Shown here: piece after piece, positions 54,087 to 64,000 of the stretch
Numbering within the stretch: the stretch's first letter is position 1
How the letters are laid out: the number at the start of each line of letters is the position of its first letter
NCBI RefSeq assembly: GCF_001695855.1
Contig: NZ_MBSS01000034.1
Coordinates: 186,001-250,000 of the forward strand
DNA length: 64,000 nt
Direction of reading: 5' to 3'
Source: Ensifer sp. LC163
GTDB lineage: Bacteria > Pseudomonadota > Alphaproteobacteria > Rhizobiales > Rhizobiaceae
Notes under the pieces: generated by a model
What the model saw: only the letters and a program-made list of their open reading frames with translations
The model's database searches: none
Told to the model about the DNA's origin: nothing
Made by a program: the position numbers and the translations under genes

Positions 54087-55202
54087 ATGGCGGCCATCAC
54101 CATCGCCGAGGTCTCGAAAATCTATACCGGCAATGTCGAAGCGGTGAAGTCCGTCTCGATCGATATCGAAGACGGCGAATTCATCGTGCTGGTCGGCCCG
54201 TCCGGCTGCGGCAAGTCCACGCTCCTGCGCATGGTCGCCGGCCTCGAATCTATCTCGAAGGGGACGGTGAAGATCGGCCCGCGCATCATCAACGAGGTCG
54301 ACCCGGCCGAGCGCGATATCGCCATGGTCTTCCAGAACTATGCGCTCTATCCGCATATGACGGTCTACCAGAACCTCGCCTACGGCCTGAAGAACCGCAA
54401 GACGCCGAAGGCCGAGATCGACGCCCGCGTCGCGGAAGCGGCGCGCATGCTGGAGATCGGGCCCTATCTCGACCGCAAGCCGCGCGCGCTTTCCGGTGGC
54501 CAGCGGCAGCGCGTGGCCATGGGCCGCGCCATCGTGCGCAAGCCGGCCGCCTTCCTCTTCGACGAGCCGCTGTCCAACCTTGATGCCAAGCTGCGCGTCT
54601 CCATGCGCGGCGAGATCAAGCGGCTGCAGAAGCGCCTCGGCACCACATCGCTCTACGTCACCCACGACCAGCTCGAGGCGATGACGCTGGCCGACCGGCT
54701 CGTGGTGCTGAACGGTGGCCGGATCGAGCAGATCGGTCGCCCGCTCGATGTCTACCATCGTCCGGCCTCCACCTTTGTTGCCAGCTTCATCGGCTCGCCG
54801 GCCATGAACCTGATCAAGGGCCGCATCGATGGCACGCGCCTCAATGTCGGCACCTACATGATCGAGCTTGGCGAGCGTGCTCCGGTCGAAGGGCCGGTTA
54901 CCGTCGGTCTGCGCGCCGAGGATCTGCGGCTTGCCGGCGTCGGCGAGGACGCGATGCTGTTCCAGGTCGACTATGTCGAGGAGCTCGGGGCGCAACGCCT
55001 CGTCCACGGCACCATCGAAGATCAGGCACTGACGGTGGCGCTTTCTCCCGAAATCCCCTTGTCCGGCGATCTCGCCGTGACGATCGCGACCGACCGCCTG
55101 CATTTCTTCTCGACCGAGAACGGCAAGCGACTGGAGCGCGGCGCGTCTTTCGCCACTATTGATGAAAGCGCTCGCCCCCTCGGCCTGGAGCCGGCACTAT
55201 GA
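54087..55202 (+). CDS. ugpC: sn-Glycerol-3-phosphate ABC transporter ATP-binding protein
   Basis: 371 residues. The Walker A motif is GPSGCGKST, the signature [16 protein letters not shown], and Walker [15 protein letters not shown]. The C-terminal TOBE-like regulatory domain ([20 protein letters not shown]) is of the MalK/UgpC type. It powers uptake through UgpAE. The stop overlaps the start of the next gene by 4 bp. Confidence 0.97.
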   Translation: MAAITIAEVSKIYTGNVEAVKSVSIDIEDGEFIVLVGPSGCGKSTLLRMVAGLESISKGTVKIGPRIINEVDPAERDIAMVFQNYALYPHMTVYQNLAYGLKNRKTPKAEIDARVAEAARMLEIGPYLDRKPRALSGGQRQRVAMGRAIVRKPAAFLFDEPLSNLDAKLRVSMRGEIKRLQKRLGTTSLYVTHDQLEAMTLADRLVVLNGGRIEQIGRPLDVYHRPASTFVASFIGSPAMNLIKGRIDGTRLNVGTYMIELGERAPVEGPVTVGLRAEDLRLAGVGEDAMLFQVDYVEELGAQRLVHGTIEDQALTVALSPEIPLSGDLAVTIATDRLHFFSTENGKRLERGASFATIDESARPLGLEPAL

Positions 55203-56191
55203 TCGAAAAGTCTGTCAGCATCCTCTCCGTGCCGTCGCAGGAAACCCGCGCCGGTTTCACGACGATCGAACGTTCGATCGCTGCCCATGACGCCGTGATG
55301 GCGGCGCTTCCCGAGATGAACAGCATCGAGATCGGCGGCGAGCCGTCATCGAACGAGCCGCTTGCCTTCCCGTTTGCCGTCGCCGCCTGGAACCTGGAAC
55401 GCTGCCTGTTTGCGCCGGAAAGCGCCACGCACCTGGCGGCAACCGCCGCGCCGGTCGTGCTGCTTTCGGAAATGGACAATGGCATGGCCCGCACTGGCCA
55501 ACGCCACCCGACCGCCGAGGTCGCAGCCACGCTTCGGATGCAATACGCCTACGGCGTCGAGTTCATCGAGCTTGGCCTCGGCTCCGATACGGAACTGGAA
55601 TTCTGCAAGGACGATGTCAACGAGAAGGGCTTCCACGGCAATGCCGTGATGGCCAAAGTAGCGCTCAGCCAGCCGTTCATGATCCGCCTCTGGGGCGAGC
55701 GGCTCTGGTTCATGGATGGCGGCGACCAGCCGCGCGTCGGCGAGCGTTTTGCCATCGGTGCCCTGATCGAGACGGAAGCGGGGCCCTTCGTCGCCGTTTC
55801 CACCCATCTCGAAAGCGCGACGACGGCGCCCTATCGCGAGCGCCAGGTCAAGGAACTCATCGATGCGCTCGATGAAGCCTTCCCGGCCATGCCTGTTCTG
55901 ATCGGCGGCGATCTCAACACCGGCAACCATGCCGGCGGTGACTTCGAGGCGGAAGGGCTGTTCGCCATGAGTGCCGCGCGCGGCTTCACCCGCCATGGCG
56001 GACCGATCGAGCTGATGACGACCCGACCAAGCCTGATCACGCGCTGGCCGGAGCGGGCGATGAAGCTCGACTGGTTCCTCACGCGCGGGCTGAAGATCGG
56101 CGAAAGCCGGATCATTCCATCGCTCGACGCGACCGGTCGTCCGCTCTCCGACCACGATCTCATCACCTGCACGGTCGAGGGTTTTGAATAG
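55199..56191 (+). CDS. Endonuclease/exonuclease/phosphatase-family protein coupled to the ugp operon
   Basis: 330 residues of the EEP fold (DNase I/sphingomyelinase-like). Metal and catalytic positions are visible: [10 protein letters not shown] (Asn), [13 protein letters not shown] (Glu), VSTHLES (His), [11 protein letters not shown] (Asp/Asn) and SDHDLI (Asp/His). The start overlaps ugpC (ATGA), so it is translated as part of the operon. In other bacteria the last ugp gene is ugpQ, a glycerophosphodiesterase of a different fold; this protein may do the same job on imported phosphodiesters. No signal peptide, so it would be cytoplasmic. Confidence 0.88.
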   Translation: MIEKSVSILSVPSQETRAGFTTIERSIAAHDAVMAALPEMNSIEIGGEPSSNEPLAFPFAVAAWNLERCLFAPESATHLAATAAPVVLLSEMDNGMARTGQRHPTAEVAATLRMQYAYGVEFIELGLGSDTELEFCKDDVNEKGFHGNAVMAKVALSQPFMIRLWGERLWFMDGGDQPRVGERFAIGALIETEAGPFVAVSTHLESATTAPYRERQVKELIDALDEAFPAMPVLIGGDLNTGNHAGGDFEAEGLFAMSAARGFTRHGGPIELMTTRPSLITRWPERAMKLDWFLTRGLKIGESRIIPSLDATGRPLSDHDLITCTVEGFE

Positions 56192-56246
56192 GCCGGCCCC
56201 TCTCCTTGCCTAAGGCGCGCCCGCACTCTACATGTTGCGGGCTTTT

Positions 56247-56353
56247 CTACAGCGCCGCGCGGCTTGTCAGACGCGCAAAGGTCGCCGTAGCACTTTGAAT
56301 TGCTGCATGTTTTTATCCTTAAATCGGATAGGATTTAAGGAAACATGCAGTAG
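56247..56353. repeat. RIME-type intergenic mosaic element, copy 5
   Basis: Same subtype as copy 3 (core ATCCTTAAATCGGATAGGAT, ACTTTGAATTGCTGCATG). It lies 55 bp after the last ugp-operon gene and is directly joined to hairpin repeat copy D. Confidence 0.85.
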
Positions 56354-56399
56354 AGCGGGATGAGGAAAAGTGCGCGCGGTTTTCCGCCCATATTCCGCT
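56354..56399. repeat. GGAAAAGTGCG-type hairpin repeat, copy D
   Basis: The core GATGAGGAAAAGTGCGCGCG, then GTTTTCCGCC, is flanked by AGCGG and CCGCT, which pair. It starts at the base after RIME copy 5. It is a direct copy of repeat C, which follows yraN at 50717. Confidence 0.7.
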
Positions 56400-56480
56400 C
56401 GAACGTATTAAAATCGATCATGTTGATGATTCTGGGTCGATCGACCCAAAATCATGAACTGATCCAACAGGGACGGGAAG

Positions 56481-57428
56481 ATGGCGAAAATCGTCAATGT
56501 CGGGGTCCAGATGGACCATGTTTCGGGCATCAACATCGCGGGTGATTCCACCTTCGCGATGAGTCTCGAGGCGCAGACACGCGGCTATCGCCTCTTCCAC
56601 TACACGCCCGAGAAGCTGTCCTTGCGTGACGGCAAGGTTTTCGCGACAGCGCAGCAGATGACACTGCGCGACGTCAAGGGCGATCACTTCACGCTCGGCG
56701 AGCCGGAGCGGCTGGATCTTTCGACCATGGACGTGATCATGCTGCGTCAGGACCCGCCCTTCGACATGGCCTACATCACCTCGACGCATCTGCTCGAGCG
56801 CCTGCATCCGAAGACGTTGGTGGTCAACGACCCGGCCTGGGTGCGCAACTCGCCGGAAAAGATCTTCGTCACCGAATTTGCCGATCTGATGCCGAAGACG
56901 CTGATTACCCGCGATGCCGCCGAGATCGCGCGTTTCCGTGAGGAAATGGGCGACATCATCCTGAAGCCGCTCTACGGCAATGGCGGCGCCGGCGTATTCC
57001 ACTCCACGCGCGACGACCGCAACCTGTCGTCGCTGCTTGAAATGTTCGGCCAGATGTTCCGCGAACCCTTCATCGCGCAGGAATATTTGCCGGCGGTGCG
57101 CAAGGGCGACAAGCGCATCCTGCTCGTCGACGGCGAGCCGGTCGGCGCCATCAACCGCGTGCCGGCCGAAGATGACGCCCGCTCCAACATGCATGCCGGC
57201 GGCCGGCCGGAGCCGACCGAACTGACGGCGCGCGAGAAGGAAATCTGCGCCCGCATCGCCCCGGCGCTGAAGGAACGCGGCTTCCTCTTCGTCGGCATCG
57301 ATGTCATCGGCGACTACATGACCGAGATCAATGTGACGTCGCCGACCGGCATCCGCGAGGTCAAGAAATTCGGCGGCGCCGACGTCGCCAGCCTGCTGTG
57401 GGACGCGATCGAGCGCAAGCGCGCCTAA
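56481..57428 (+). CDS. gshB: Glutathione synthetase
   Basis: 315 residues of the ATP-grasp fold. [20 protein letters not shown] is the ATP-binding segment; [20 protein letters not shown] and [20 protein letters not shown] complete the active site. The enzyme joins gamma-glutamylcysteine and glycine. The ATG at 56481 follows GGGACGGGAAG. In relatives it usually lies directly after yraN. Confidence 0.98.
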   Translation: MAKIVNVGVQMDHVSGINIAGDSTFAMSLEAQTRGYRLFHYTPEKLSLRDGKVFATAQQMTLRDVKGDHFTLGEPERLDLSTMDVIMLRQDPPFDMAYITSTHLLERLHPKTLVVNDPAWVRNSPEKIFVTEFADLMPKTLITRDAAEIARFREEMGDIILKPLYGNGGAGVFHSTRDDRNLSSLLEMFGQMFREPFIAQEYLPAVRKGDKRILLVDGEPVGAINRVPAEDDARSNMHAGGRPEPTELTAREKEICARIAPALKERGFLFVGIDVIGDYMTEINVTSPTGIREVKKFGGADVASLLWDAIERKRA

Positions 57429-57615
57429 GGCACAGCGATGGGTTGCGATCCGGTTCTCCCGTTGCCGGGCTTCGGAGACTGATAGCAACCGATCGCCTGC
57501 GACGGCGATGTTCTATTATTGTTCTTGTTTTTGTGCGTGATCCGTGCAAGATTTTTCGCTGCAACCGAGAGGGGTTGCGGCGGCACGGCGGGCCGCCCTG
57601 GTCGAAGAGGCGGTC

Positions 57616-59148
57616 ATGGTTGCGCGTGTCAGTACGGTTGCATTCCAGGGGATAGAGGGTGTCCCGGTCGACGTCCAGGTCATGGTCGCGCCCGGACGGG
57701 TCGGCATGCAGATCGTCGGCCTGCCTGACAAGGCGGTCGCCGAGAGCCGCGAGCGTGTGCAGGCCGCCCTTCATGCGTCAGGCCTGGCGCTGCCGGCCAA
57801 GAAAGTCACCGTCAATCTCGCGCCCGCGGATCTGCCGAAGGAAGGCAGCCATTTCGATCTGGCAATCGCCCTCGGTTTGATGGCCGCGCTCGGCGCCATT
57901 CCCGGCGATGCGCTGAACGGCTATGTCGTGATCGGCGAGCTCAATCTCGACGGCACGGTCGCGGCCGTCGCCGGCGCGCTGCCGGCGGCAATCGGCGCCA
58001 ACGCGCTCGGAAAAGGGCTGATCTGCCCGGCCGAAAGCGGGCCGGAGGCAGCCTGGGCCGGTGCCGAGATCGATATTCTCGCACCCCGCAGCCTGATCGC
58101 CATCGCCAATCATTTCAGAGGGACGCAGGTTCTCTCCCGGCCGGAACCGGCCATTCGTGCCGGTGCTGCCGATCTGCCTGATCTCGCCGATATCAAGGGA
58201 CAGGAAAGCGCCAAGCGGGCGCTCGAAGTCGCGGCCGCCGGCAACCACAATCTGCTGATGGTCGGTCCGCCGGGCTCGGGAAAATCGATGCTGGCGGCGC
58301 GCCTGCCGTCGATCCTGCCGCCGTTGACTCCGGCCGAGCTGCTCGAAGTTTCAATGATCCACTCGATTGCCGGGCAACTGCCGGGCGGCAAGCTGTCCGA
58401 CCGGCGGCCATTCCGCACCCCGCATCATTCCGCCACCATGGCGGCGATGATTGGCGGCGGTGTGCGGGCAAAGCCAGGCGAGGCATCGCTTGCCCATAAC
58501 GGCGTCCTGTTTCTCGACGAGTTTCCGGAGTTCTCGCCACAGGTGCTCGATGCGCTGCGTCAGCCGCTGGAAACGGCCGAATGCATCATCGCCCGTGCCA
58601 ATCATCGGGTCAGCTATCCCGCCGCGATCCAACTGGTGGCGGCCATGAACCCGTGCCGCTGCGGCATGGCGGGCGAGCCCGGCCGCACCTGCGCCCGTGG
58701 CCCGCGCTGCCTGACCGATTACCAGGCCCGCATCTCCGGTCCGCTGATGGACCGGATCGATCTGCGCATCGACGTGCCGGCCGTCAGCGCCGCGGACCTG
58801 ATCCGGCCGATGGCGGCAGAAGCAAGTGCTGCGGTGGCAAGACGTGTCGCCCGCGCCCGCGAATTGCAGATCGATCGGTTTATGGCGCTCGGCAGTCGCG
58901 AACCGGCCAGCAACGCCCGCTGCTCGACGGCGATGATCGAGCGGATCGCCGAGCCCGACGCATCGGGACTGCAATTGCTGCGGGACGCTGCGGAGAAGCT
59001 GAAGTTTTCAGCACGCGGCTATCACCGGGTGCTGAAGGTTGCGCGAACGCTTGCCGATCTCGACGGAGCCGCAACCGTCGGCCGGCTGCATCTCGCCGAA
59101 GCGATCTCCTACCGCATCGCCGGCGAACGCCTGCAGGCGGCCGCATAG
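57616..59148 (+). CDS. comM: YifB/ComM-family Mg-chelatase-like AAA+ ATPase
   Basis: 510 residues, matching ComM/YifB length. The N-terminal Lon-protease-like ChlI domain (DLPKEGSHFDLAIALGLMAA) precedes an AAA+ core with Walker A MVGPPGSGKSMLAARLPSIL and Walker B GVLFLDEFPEFSPQVLDALR. ComM is a hexameric helicase that promotes branch migration during natural transformation. The ATG at 57616 (MVARVSTVAFQGIEG) follows AAGAGG; the frame is open 72 bp further upstream without homology. Confidence 0.95.
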   Translation: MVARVSTVAFQGIEGVPVDVQVMVAPGRVGMQIVGLPDKAVAESRERVQAALHASGLALPAKKVTVNLAPADLPKEGSHFDLAIALGLMAALGAIPGDALNGYVVIGELNLDGTVAAVAGALPAAIGANALGKGLICPAESGPEAAWAGAEIDILAPRSLIAIANHFRGTQVLSRPEPAIRAGAADLPDLADIKGQESAKRALEVAAAGNHNLLMVGPPGSGKSMLAARLPSILPPLTPAELLEVSMIHSIAGQLPGGKLSDRRPFRTPHHSATMAAMIGGGVRAKPGEASLAHNGVLFLDEFPEFSPQVLDALRQPLETAECIIARANHRVSYPAAIQLVAAMNPCRCGMAGEPGRTCARGPRCLTDYQARISGPLMDRIDLRIDVPAVSAADLIRPMAAEASAAVARRVARARELQIDRFMALGSREPASNARCSTAMIERIAEPDASGLQLLRDAAEKLKFSARGYHRVLKVARTLADLDGAATVGRLHLAEAISYRIAGERLQAAA

Positions 59149-59189
59149 CGCTCGTCTGAAGTGGGTCTGGCTAATTGATGGGCAGAACA

Positions 59190-59212
59190 GAAGGGCGCCA
59201 ATGACGCCCTTC
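59190..59212. terminator. Hairpin between convergent comM and cysK
   Basis: The stem GAAGGGCG / CGCCCTTC with a 7-base loop lies between the two stop codons. The T tracts are poor on both sides, so it is a weak, possibly bidirectional terminator. Confidence 0.55.
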
Positions 59213-59238
59213 CGACAATTTGCGGAGGTGGCGGCTAC

Positions 59239-60207
<969 letters not shown>

Positions 60208-60345
60208 TAAGTTTCTCCCTTGGATTTGAACCGTTTGGTTGTGACAATAGGGACAATGCCCGTTCTATTCCAGAACGGTAAACGCGACGCGACGATCCGC
60301 CGGAGGAAAAACCACCGGCGCAGGCGCTGTCCGGGGAATGTTTTT

Positions 60346-60963
60346 TCAGGCGGCGCGGGTGGCGATATAGGCGGCGGTACCGGCGAGCACGCCTGCGGCG
60401 ACGCGGTTCAGCGCCTGCAACGCCTTCGGCTGTTTGAGCAGCGTGCGCGCCCGTGCCGCAAGCAAGATATAGGGCAGGAGCACGGTCAGCAGCACGAGGA
60501 ATGTGGCCATCAGCAACAGTGCGTATTCGCGCGGCCCGATCGCGGCGATGTTGATCAGCGTCGGCACGAGCGCCACGTAAAACAGCATCGTCTTGGGATT
60601 GCCGAGCGTGACCAGCAGGCCCGAAAGAAACGACATTGACGCGTTTGTCGACGTCTTCGCCTTGATGTCCTGCGGCAGGAGGCCAGCCGTCCAGAGCTTC
60701 CAGGCGATGTAGCCGAGATAGAGCACGCCGGCGAACTTGACGATCAGGAAAACGGTGGTGAAGGTCTGGGCGATCAGCGCCAGGCCGAGCACCACGGCGG
60801 TCAGGTAAACCATGTCGCCGAGGATCAGGCCGAGACCCATGAAGAATGTCTCGCGAAAGCCGGAGCCGAGCGCCCGCGCGACGAGGGCGGTGACGCCGGG
60901 ACCGGGAATGATGGCTGCGATGAAGAGAGCGCCGCTATAGGCAAGCAGGGCTGCAAGCGTCAT
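60346..60963 (-). CDS. LysE/RhtB-family amino acid exporter
   Basis: 205 residues, six membrane helices. AAIIPGPGVTALVARALGSG is the LysE-family opening, and LSGLLVTLGNPKTMLFYVAL the conserved mid-segment. It probably exports an amino acid or homoserine lactone-like compound. The start at 60963 (MTLAALLAYSGAL) has GGGAGGAAC upstream. A second LysE gene lies divergent, 272 bp away across a RIME copy. Confidence 0.92.
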   Translation of the reverse strand: MTLAALLAYSGALFIAAIIPGPGVTALVARALGSGFRETFFMGLGLILGDMVYLTAVVLGLALIAQTFTTVFLIVKFAGVLYLGYIAWKLWTAGLLPQDIKAKTSTNASMSFLSGLLVTLGNPKTMLFYVALVPTLINIAAIGPREYALLLMATFLVLLTVLLPYILLAARARTLLKQPKALQALNRVAAGVLAGTAAYIATRAA

Positions 60964-61107
60964 GATCGTTCCTCCCGGTGGCGACGCCGTTCTTAGCGCA
61001 GAGGGTCTGAAATGGAAATCCGGATCGTCATGCAGGCGGCAATTTCGCGATAAAATTGATCGGGTGACAAGTCTGGCATTGCCCGGAACCGGCAGATGCG
61101 TAGAGCT

Positions 61108-61210
61108 CTGCTGCATGTTTGCGTAAATCCTAGCCGATTTAAGCAAACATGCAGCAATTCAAAGCGTTACAGCGACCTTTGCGCGTCTGATAGGACGCGT
61201 GGCGCTGTAG
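61108..61210. repeat. RIME-type intergenic mosaic element, copy 6
   Basis: CTGCATGTTTGCGTAAATCC...GATTTAAGCAAACATGCAG followed by GTTACAGCG...GCGCGTC...GGACGCG...CGCTGTAG. It lies between the two divergent LysE-type genes, an unusual position for an element mostly found after genes. Confidence 0.82.
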
Positions 61211-61235
61211 GAAATCCGCAACAAAGGCGCGCGTC

Positions 61236-61868
61236 ATGCCCGAGATACAAAACCTCATTGGCTTTGCCCTCATTGCCCTCGGCATGGTGCTGACGCCCGG
61301 GCCGAACATGATCTATCTGATTTCCCGCTCGATCAGTCAGGGACCGGCTGCGGGGCTGATCTCGCTCGGCGGCGTCGCGCTCGGTTTCGTCGTCTACATG
61401 GTCTCGGCGGCGCTCGGCATCACCGCGCTGCTGTTTGCAGTGCCTTTTGCCTACGATGCTTTGCGCCTGGCCGGTGCCGGCTATCTCGTCTATCTCGCCT
61501 GGCAGGCGGTCAGGCCCGGCGGCCGCTCGCCCTTCCAGGTCAAGAACCTGCCGAAGGACGGCCCGCGCAAGCTGTTCCTGATGGGCTTCCTCACCAGCCT
61601 CTTGAACCCCAAGGTCGCCGTGCTCTATCTCTCACTCTTGCCGCAGTTCATCCGTCCTGAGGCGGGCAACGTGCTGGCGCAGTCGATGATCTTCGGCTCG
61701 ATCCAGATCGCCACCAGTGTCTCGGTCAACGCCATGATCGCGCTGGCGGCAAGCTCGATTGCCGCCTTCCTGGCCGGGCGTCCCTTGTTCATGGTGGTGC
61801 AGCGCTGGGCCATGGGCACGGCCCTTTTCGGCTTTGCCCTCAGCATGGCTGCGGAAGCGCGCCGCTGA
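61236..61868 (+). CDS. LysE/RhtB-family amino acid exporter
   Basis: 210 residues, six membrane helices. LGMVLTPGPNMIYLISRSIS and FLTSLLNPKVAVLYLSLLPQ are the family signatures. It differs clearly from the neighbouring LysE gene, so the two are not a recent tandem duplication. The RIME copy ends 25 bp before its start codon. Confidence 0.92.
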   Translation: MPEIQNLIGFALIALGMVLTPGPNMIYLISRSISQGPAAGLISLGGVALGFVVYMVSAALGITALLFAVPFAYDALRLAGAGYLVYLAWQAVRPGGRSPFQVKNLPKDGPRKLFLMGFLTSLLNPKVAVLYLSLLPQFIRPEAGNVLAQSMIFGSIQIATSVSVNAMIALAASSIAAFLAGRPLFMVVQRWAMGTALFGFALSMAAEARR

Positions 61869-61943
61869 GGGAGCATGCCACTATTAGGCTTCAGGCGCGT
61901 CGCTGTCTATGGCGGCTGCCGCGCGCCACGCGGCATGGTGTTC

Positions 61944-62249
61944 CTACTCGAACACCGGCCGCATGAAGCTGCGTTCGTAGCTGACGATGCAGCGCGTCTT
62001 TTCGGCAAAGGCGAAGGCCTCCAGGCATTCCGGGTCCTTGGCCATTTTCTCGCGATAGATCTCGTATTCGGCCAGGCTCGGAAAGGTGAAGAGCGCCAGC
62101 GCGATGTTGTTGGCGCCCTCGTGCGGCATAAAATAGCCGTGATGGGTGCCGCCGAGCCGATTGACGAGCGGAATCCAGAGCTTGGCGTAATGTTCGAACT
62201 CGGCCAGCTTGTAGGGGTCGATGACGTATTTCAGATAGCAGGTGATCAT
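61944..62249 (-). CDS. NIPSNAP-family protein
   Basis: 101 residues: MITCYLKYVIDPYKLAEFEH, HHGYFMPHEGANNIALALFT, and EKTRCIVSYERSFMRPVFE. The ferredoxin-like fold is that of NIPSNAP/antibiotic-monooxygenase-related proteins. The function in bacteria is unknown. The start overlaps the stop of the upstream EamA gene by 4 bp. Confidence 0.9.
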   Translation of the reverse strand: MITCYLKYVIDPYKLAEFEHYAKLWIPLVNRLGGTHHGYFMPHEGANNIALALFTFPSLAEYEIYREKMAKDPECLEAFAFAEKTRCIVSYERSFMRPVFE

Positions 62250-63160
62250 GCGGTTCTCCCTTCGCGTCTCCGCTTGATAGGCGAGGGCAGGCGAAGTTTC
62301 CAGCCGAGATTCATGCCGGCCGCGGCGAGCAGAATGGCGATCGAGCCGAAGATCTGAATCGGCTGCAGCGCATGGCCGAAGGCCAGCCGGTCGACGACGA
62401 TGGCGGCGATCGGATAGATGAAGGACAAAGCCCCGGTCATGTGTGTCGGCAGCCGCTGGATCGCGCCGTAGAGCAGCACATACATGATGCCCGTATGAAT
62501 GACGCCGACGGCGATCAGGATCGACCATTGTTCGGCGCCGGAAGGGGCGGCGGCGGCAAAGGCCATCGGCGCCAGCATCAGCGTGCCGGTGACCACCTGG
62601 ATCAGCGCGATCAGGTGTGGCGGCGTTCCCCTGAGCAACTTGGTCAACAGGGCCGCGATCGCATAGAAGAAGGCGGCGCCGATCGCAAGGGCGATGCCGA
62701 TCAGATAATCCTGCGGCGCAAACCCGCCGCCGGGCTTAGCCGAGATGATCGCCAGCATGCCGGCAAAGGAGATCGAAAGCCAGAAGACCTTGGTCGTGGT
62801 GATCTTTTCGCCGAGGAATAGCGCGCCGAGCCCCAAAAGCATGAACGGCTGGGTGTTGTAGACCATCGTCGCGATCGAGATCGAGGCATGCGAATAGGCG
62901 GCAAACAGCAGCAACCAGTTGACGACGATGGCGATACCGCCGGCAATCGACAGGAGCACGGCCCGCCGGGTGAAATGGCGCCGGTCGAGCAGACCGAGCA
63001 TGGCCGCGATCGCGACCAGCGTCACTGCGCCGAACACGCAGCGCCAGAAGACGACGCTCGTCACCGGCTGGCCCGACATCAGCACGAACCAGCCGATCGT
63101 GCCCGATATCAGCATGGCCGCCGTCATCTCGGCACTGCCTCGTTTAATGTCTGCGCCCAT
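62246..63160 (-). CDS. EamA/DMT-family transporter
   Basis: 304 residues with ten membrane helices in two EamA repeats (MTAAMLISGTIGWFVLMSGQ to FLGEKITTTKVFWLSISFAG; IGIALAIGAAFFYAIAALLT to LSFIYPIAAIVVDRLAFGHA). It is coupled to the NIPSNAP gene and divergent from an Lrp/AsnC regulator, which often controls such exporters. Confidence 0.92.
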   Translation of the reverse strand: MGADIKRGSAEMTAAMLISGTIGWFVLMSGQPVTSVVFWRCVFGAVTLVAIAAMLGLLDRRHFTRRAVLLSIAGGIAIVVNWLLLFAAYSHASISIATMVYNTQPFMLLGLGALFLGEKITTTKVFWLSISFAGMLAIISAKPGGGFAPQDYLIGIALAIGAAFFYAIAALLTKLLRGTPPHLIALIQVVTGTLMLAPMAFAAAAPSGAEQWSILIAVGVIHTGIMYVLLYGAIQRLPTHMTGALSFIYPIAAIVVDRLAFGHALQPIQIFGSIAILLAAAGMNLGWKLRLPSPIKRRREGRTA

Positions 63161-63293
63161 GGCGATCGCTCCTCGGTTGATGGCCCAAGATTAATCGGCG
63201 TCCGCGGCGGTTTATACGGAAGATCGCAGGCATTTTTGCTATTATTCCTAATCGTAGAAGATAGTTTCGATGTTTTGGCTTATGAGGCTGCCG

Positions 63294-63731
63294 ATGCTCG
63301 ATGAACTCGATCGCCGCATTCTGGATATTTTGGCGGCAAATGCGCGTGTCTCGCTGAAGGAACTGGCGCAGGAGGCGGGCCTCTCGTCGCCAAGCGCTGC
63401 CGACCGCCTGCGCAAGCTTGAAGAGCGCGGCGTCCTCGACGGTTTCACCATCGCCATCAATCCGGTGAAGCTCGGTTATCCCCTGCAGGCGATCATCCGC
63501 GTGCGGCCGATGCCGGGCATGCTGCATATCGTCGAGAAATTGATTCAGGAGACGCCGGAGATCGTCGAATGCGACAAGGTTACCGGTGACGATTGCTTCA
63601 TCGCCAAGCTGTTCGTGCGTGACATGGGGCAGCTGGACACGTTGCTCGATCGCATCGCCGAGAAGGCGCAGACCAATACGTCGATCGTCAAGTCGACGCC
63701 GGTCAAGCGGCGCTTGCCACCGCTTATCTGA
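63294..63731 (+). CDS. Lrp/AsnC-family transcriptional regulator
   Basis: 145 residues. LDELDRRILDILAANARVSL to LSSPSAADRLRKLEERGVLD is the helix-turn-helix. The RAM domain holds TPEIVECDKVTGDDCFIAKL. The ATG at 63294 follows GAGG by 6 bp; earlier in-frame ATGs at 63270 and 63282 add only a few residues. Divergent from the EamA-NIPSNAP operon, its likely target. Confidence 0.93.
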   Translation: MLDELDRRILDILAANARVSLKELAQEAGLSSPSAADRLRKLEERGVLDGFTIAINPVKLGYPLQAIIRVRPMPGMLHIVEKLIQETPEIVECDKVTGDDCFIAKLFVRDMGQLDTLLDRIAEKAQTNTSIVKSTPVKRRLPPLI

Positions 63732-63739
63732 TCGTAAGA

Positions 63740-63783
63740 GCAATTCCAGGAAAAGTGCGCAGCGGTTTTCCGTCCGGGATTGC
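63740..63783. repeat. GGAAAAGTGCG-type hairpin repeat, copy E
   Basis: The core CAGGAAAAGTGCGCAGCGGT, then TTTCCGTCC, lies between paired arms GCAATTCC and GGGATTGC. It sits between convergent lrp and dut. Confidence 0.72.
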
Positions 63784-63794
63784 GTAATTCCAGA

Positions 63795-64000
63795 TCAGAC
63801 GCCGGTCGAGCCGAAGCCGCCGGCGCCGCGTATGGTCTCGCTGGCGCTGTCGGCCTCGCGAACGCTCACCTGCGTCACCGGCGCGATCACCATCTGCGCA
63901 ATGCGCATGCCGCGCTCGATGACGAAGTCCTCGTCGCCGAGATTGATCAGCAGAACCTTTACTTCGCCGCGATAATCGCTGTCGATCGTGCCCGGGGTGT
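63795..64000 (-). CDS. dut: dUTP diphosphatase, C-terminal part (5' truncated by window edge)
   Basis: The last 67 residues of the trimeric dUTPase, which turns dUTP into dUMP and keeps uracil out of [23 protein letters not shown] is the conserved motif 3/4 region, [20 protein letters not shown] follows, and the C-terminal arm [14 protein letters not shown] is the flexible motif 5 (RGxGGFGSTG) that closes over the substrate of a neighbouring subunit. The gene continues beyond the right edge. Confidence 0.97.
   Translation of the reverse strand, partial: TPGTIDSDYRGEVKVLLINLGDEDFVIERGMRIAQMVIAPVTQVSVREADSASETIRGAGGFGSTGV

Noticed and set aside
60346-61868. The two divergent LysE-type genes as a recent duplication
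   Set aside because: Their protein sequences differ throughout, so they are distant paralogues.

Overview
The window is a GC-rich (roughly 60-65 % by eye) chromosomal segment from an alphaproteobacterium of the Rhizobiaceae, most likely Ensifer/Sinorhizobium. The main evidence is six copies of a two-palindrome, about 107 bp intergenic repeat that matches the Rhizobium-specific intergenic mosaic element (RIME). Supporting evidence is a second rhizobial hairpin repeat, a PmtA-type phosphatidylethanolamine methyltransferase, an FzlA-like division factor, and an imelysin/di-haem iron locus. No rRNA, tRNA or CRISPR array was seen.

Layout. 1-9.2 kb: the 3' end of pheT, a deletion scar made of two gene stumps, small enzymes (GNAT, aldo/keto reductase, Gfo/Idh/MocA), an XRE regulator with an operator array, and xseA. 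9.4-16 kb: redox and transport genes with two MarR regulators that each have a pair of operator-like palindromes, plus an aminopeptidase-proC pair. 16-24 kb: a five-gene minus-strand run (aminotransferase, YitT, Spx-like, YbaK, phosphatase), an Lrp regulator, an AstE-like hydrolase, a 2H phosphoesterase, a GFA protein, and an ArsR-SRPBCC pair. 24.17-27.3 kb: a 3.1 kb insertion at the 3' end of guaA. It is bounded by a duplication of the last guaA codons, carries repeated integrase-arm-like sites at both ends, and holds a TetR/thioredoxin-reductase-like cassette but no visible integrase. 27.3-31.2 kb: guaA, mtnN, a thioesterase, a frameshifted tspO and a GNAT. 31.2-37.6 kb: imelysin IrpA, di-haem oxidase, second imelysin, CorA and DUF1513, probably for iron handling. 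37.8-49.2 kb: housekeeping and envelope genes (rsmB, rlpA, an SDR gene, queG, fzlA, uppP, an NDUFA9-like gene, pyrF, pmtA, dnaN). 49.4-59.1 kb: rsmI, yraN, then a Pho-box-preceded ugpBAEC operon ending in an endonuclease/exonuclease/phosphatase-family gene, then gshB and comM. 59.2-64 kb: cysK, two LysE-type exporters, a NIPSNAP-EamA pair with a divergent Lrp regulator, and the 3' end of dut.

Genes that work together. The ugp genes form a phosphate-starvation glycerol-3-phosphate/phosphodiester uptake unit with a coupled candidate phosphodiesterase. The imelysin, di-haem and DUF1513 genes form a periplasmic iron module. FzlA and UppP link division and envelope synthesis. RsmI, YraN, GshB and ComM are core genes that the ugp block appears to interrupt.

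The strongest candidate for something not yet described is the guaA-associated mini-island. It is an apparently integrase-free element with both attachment ends and repeated AAAGTRCCGTCA sites. A copy of the guaA 3' end and the likely original guaA terminator now lie 3.1 kb from guaA.
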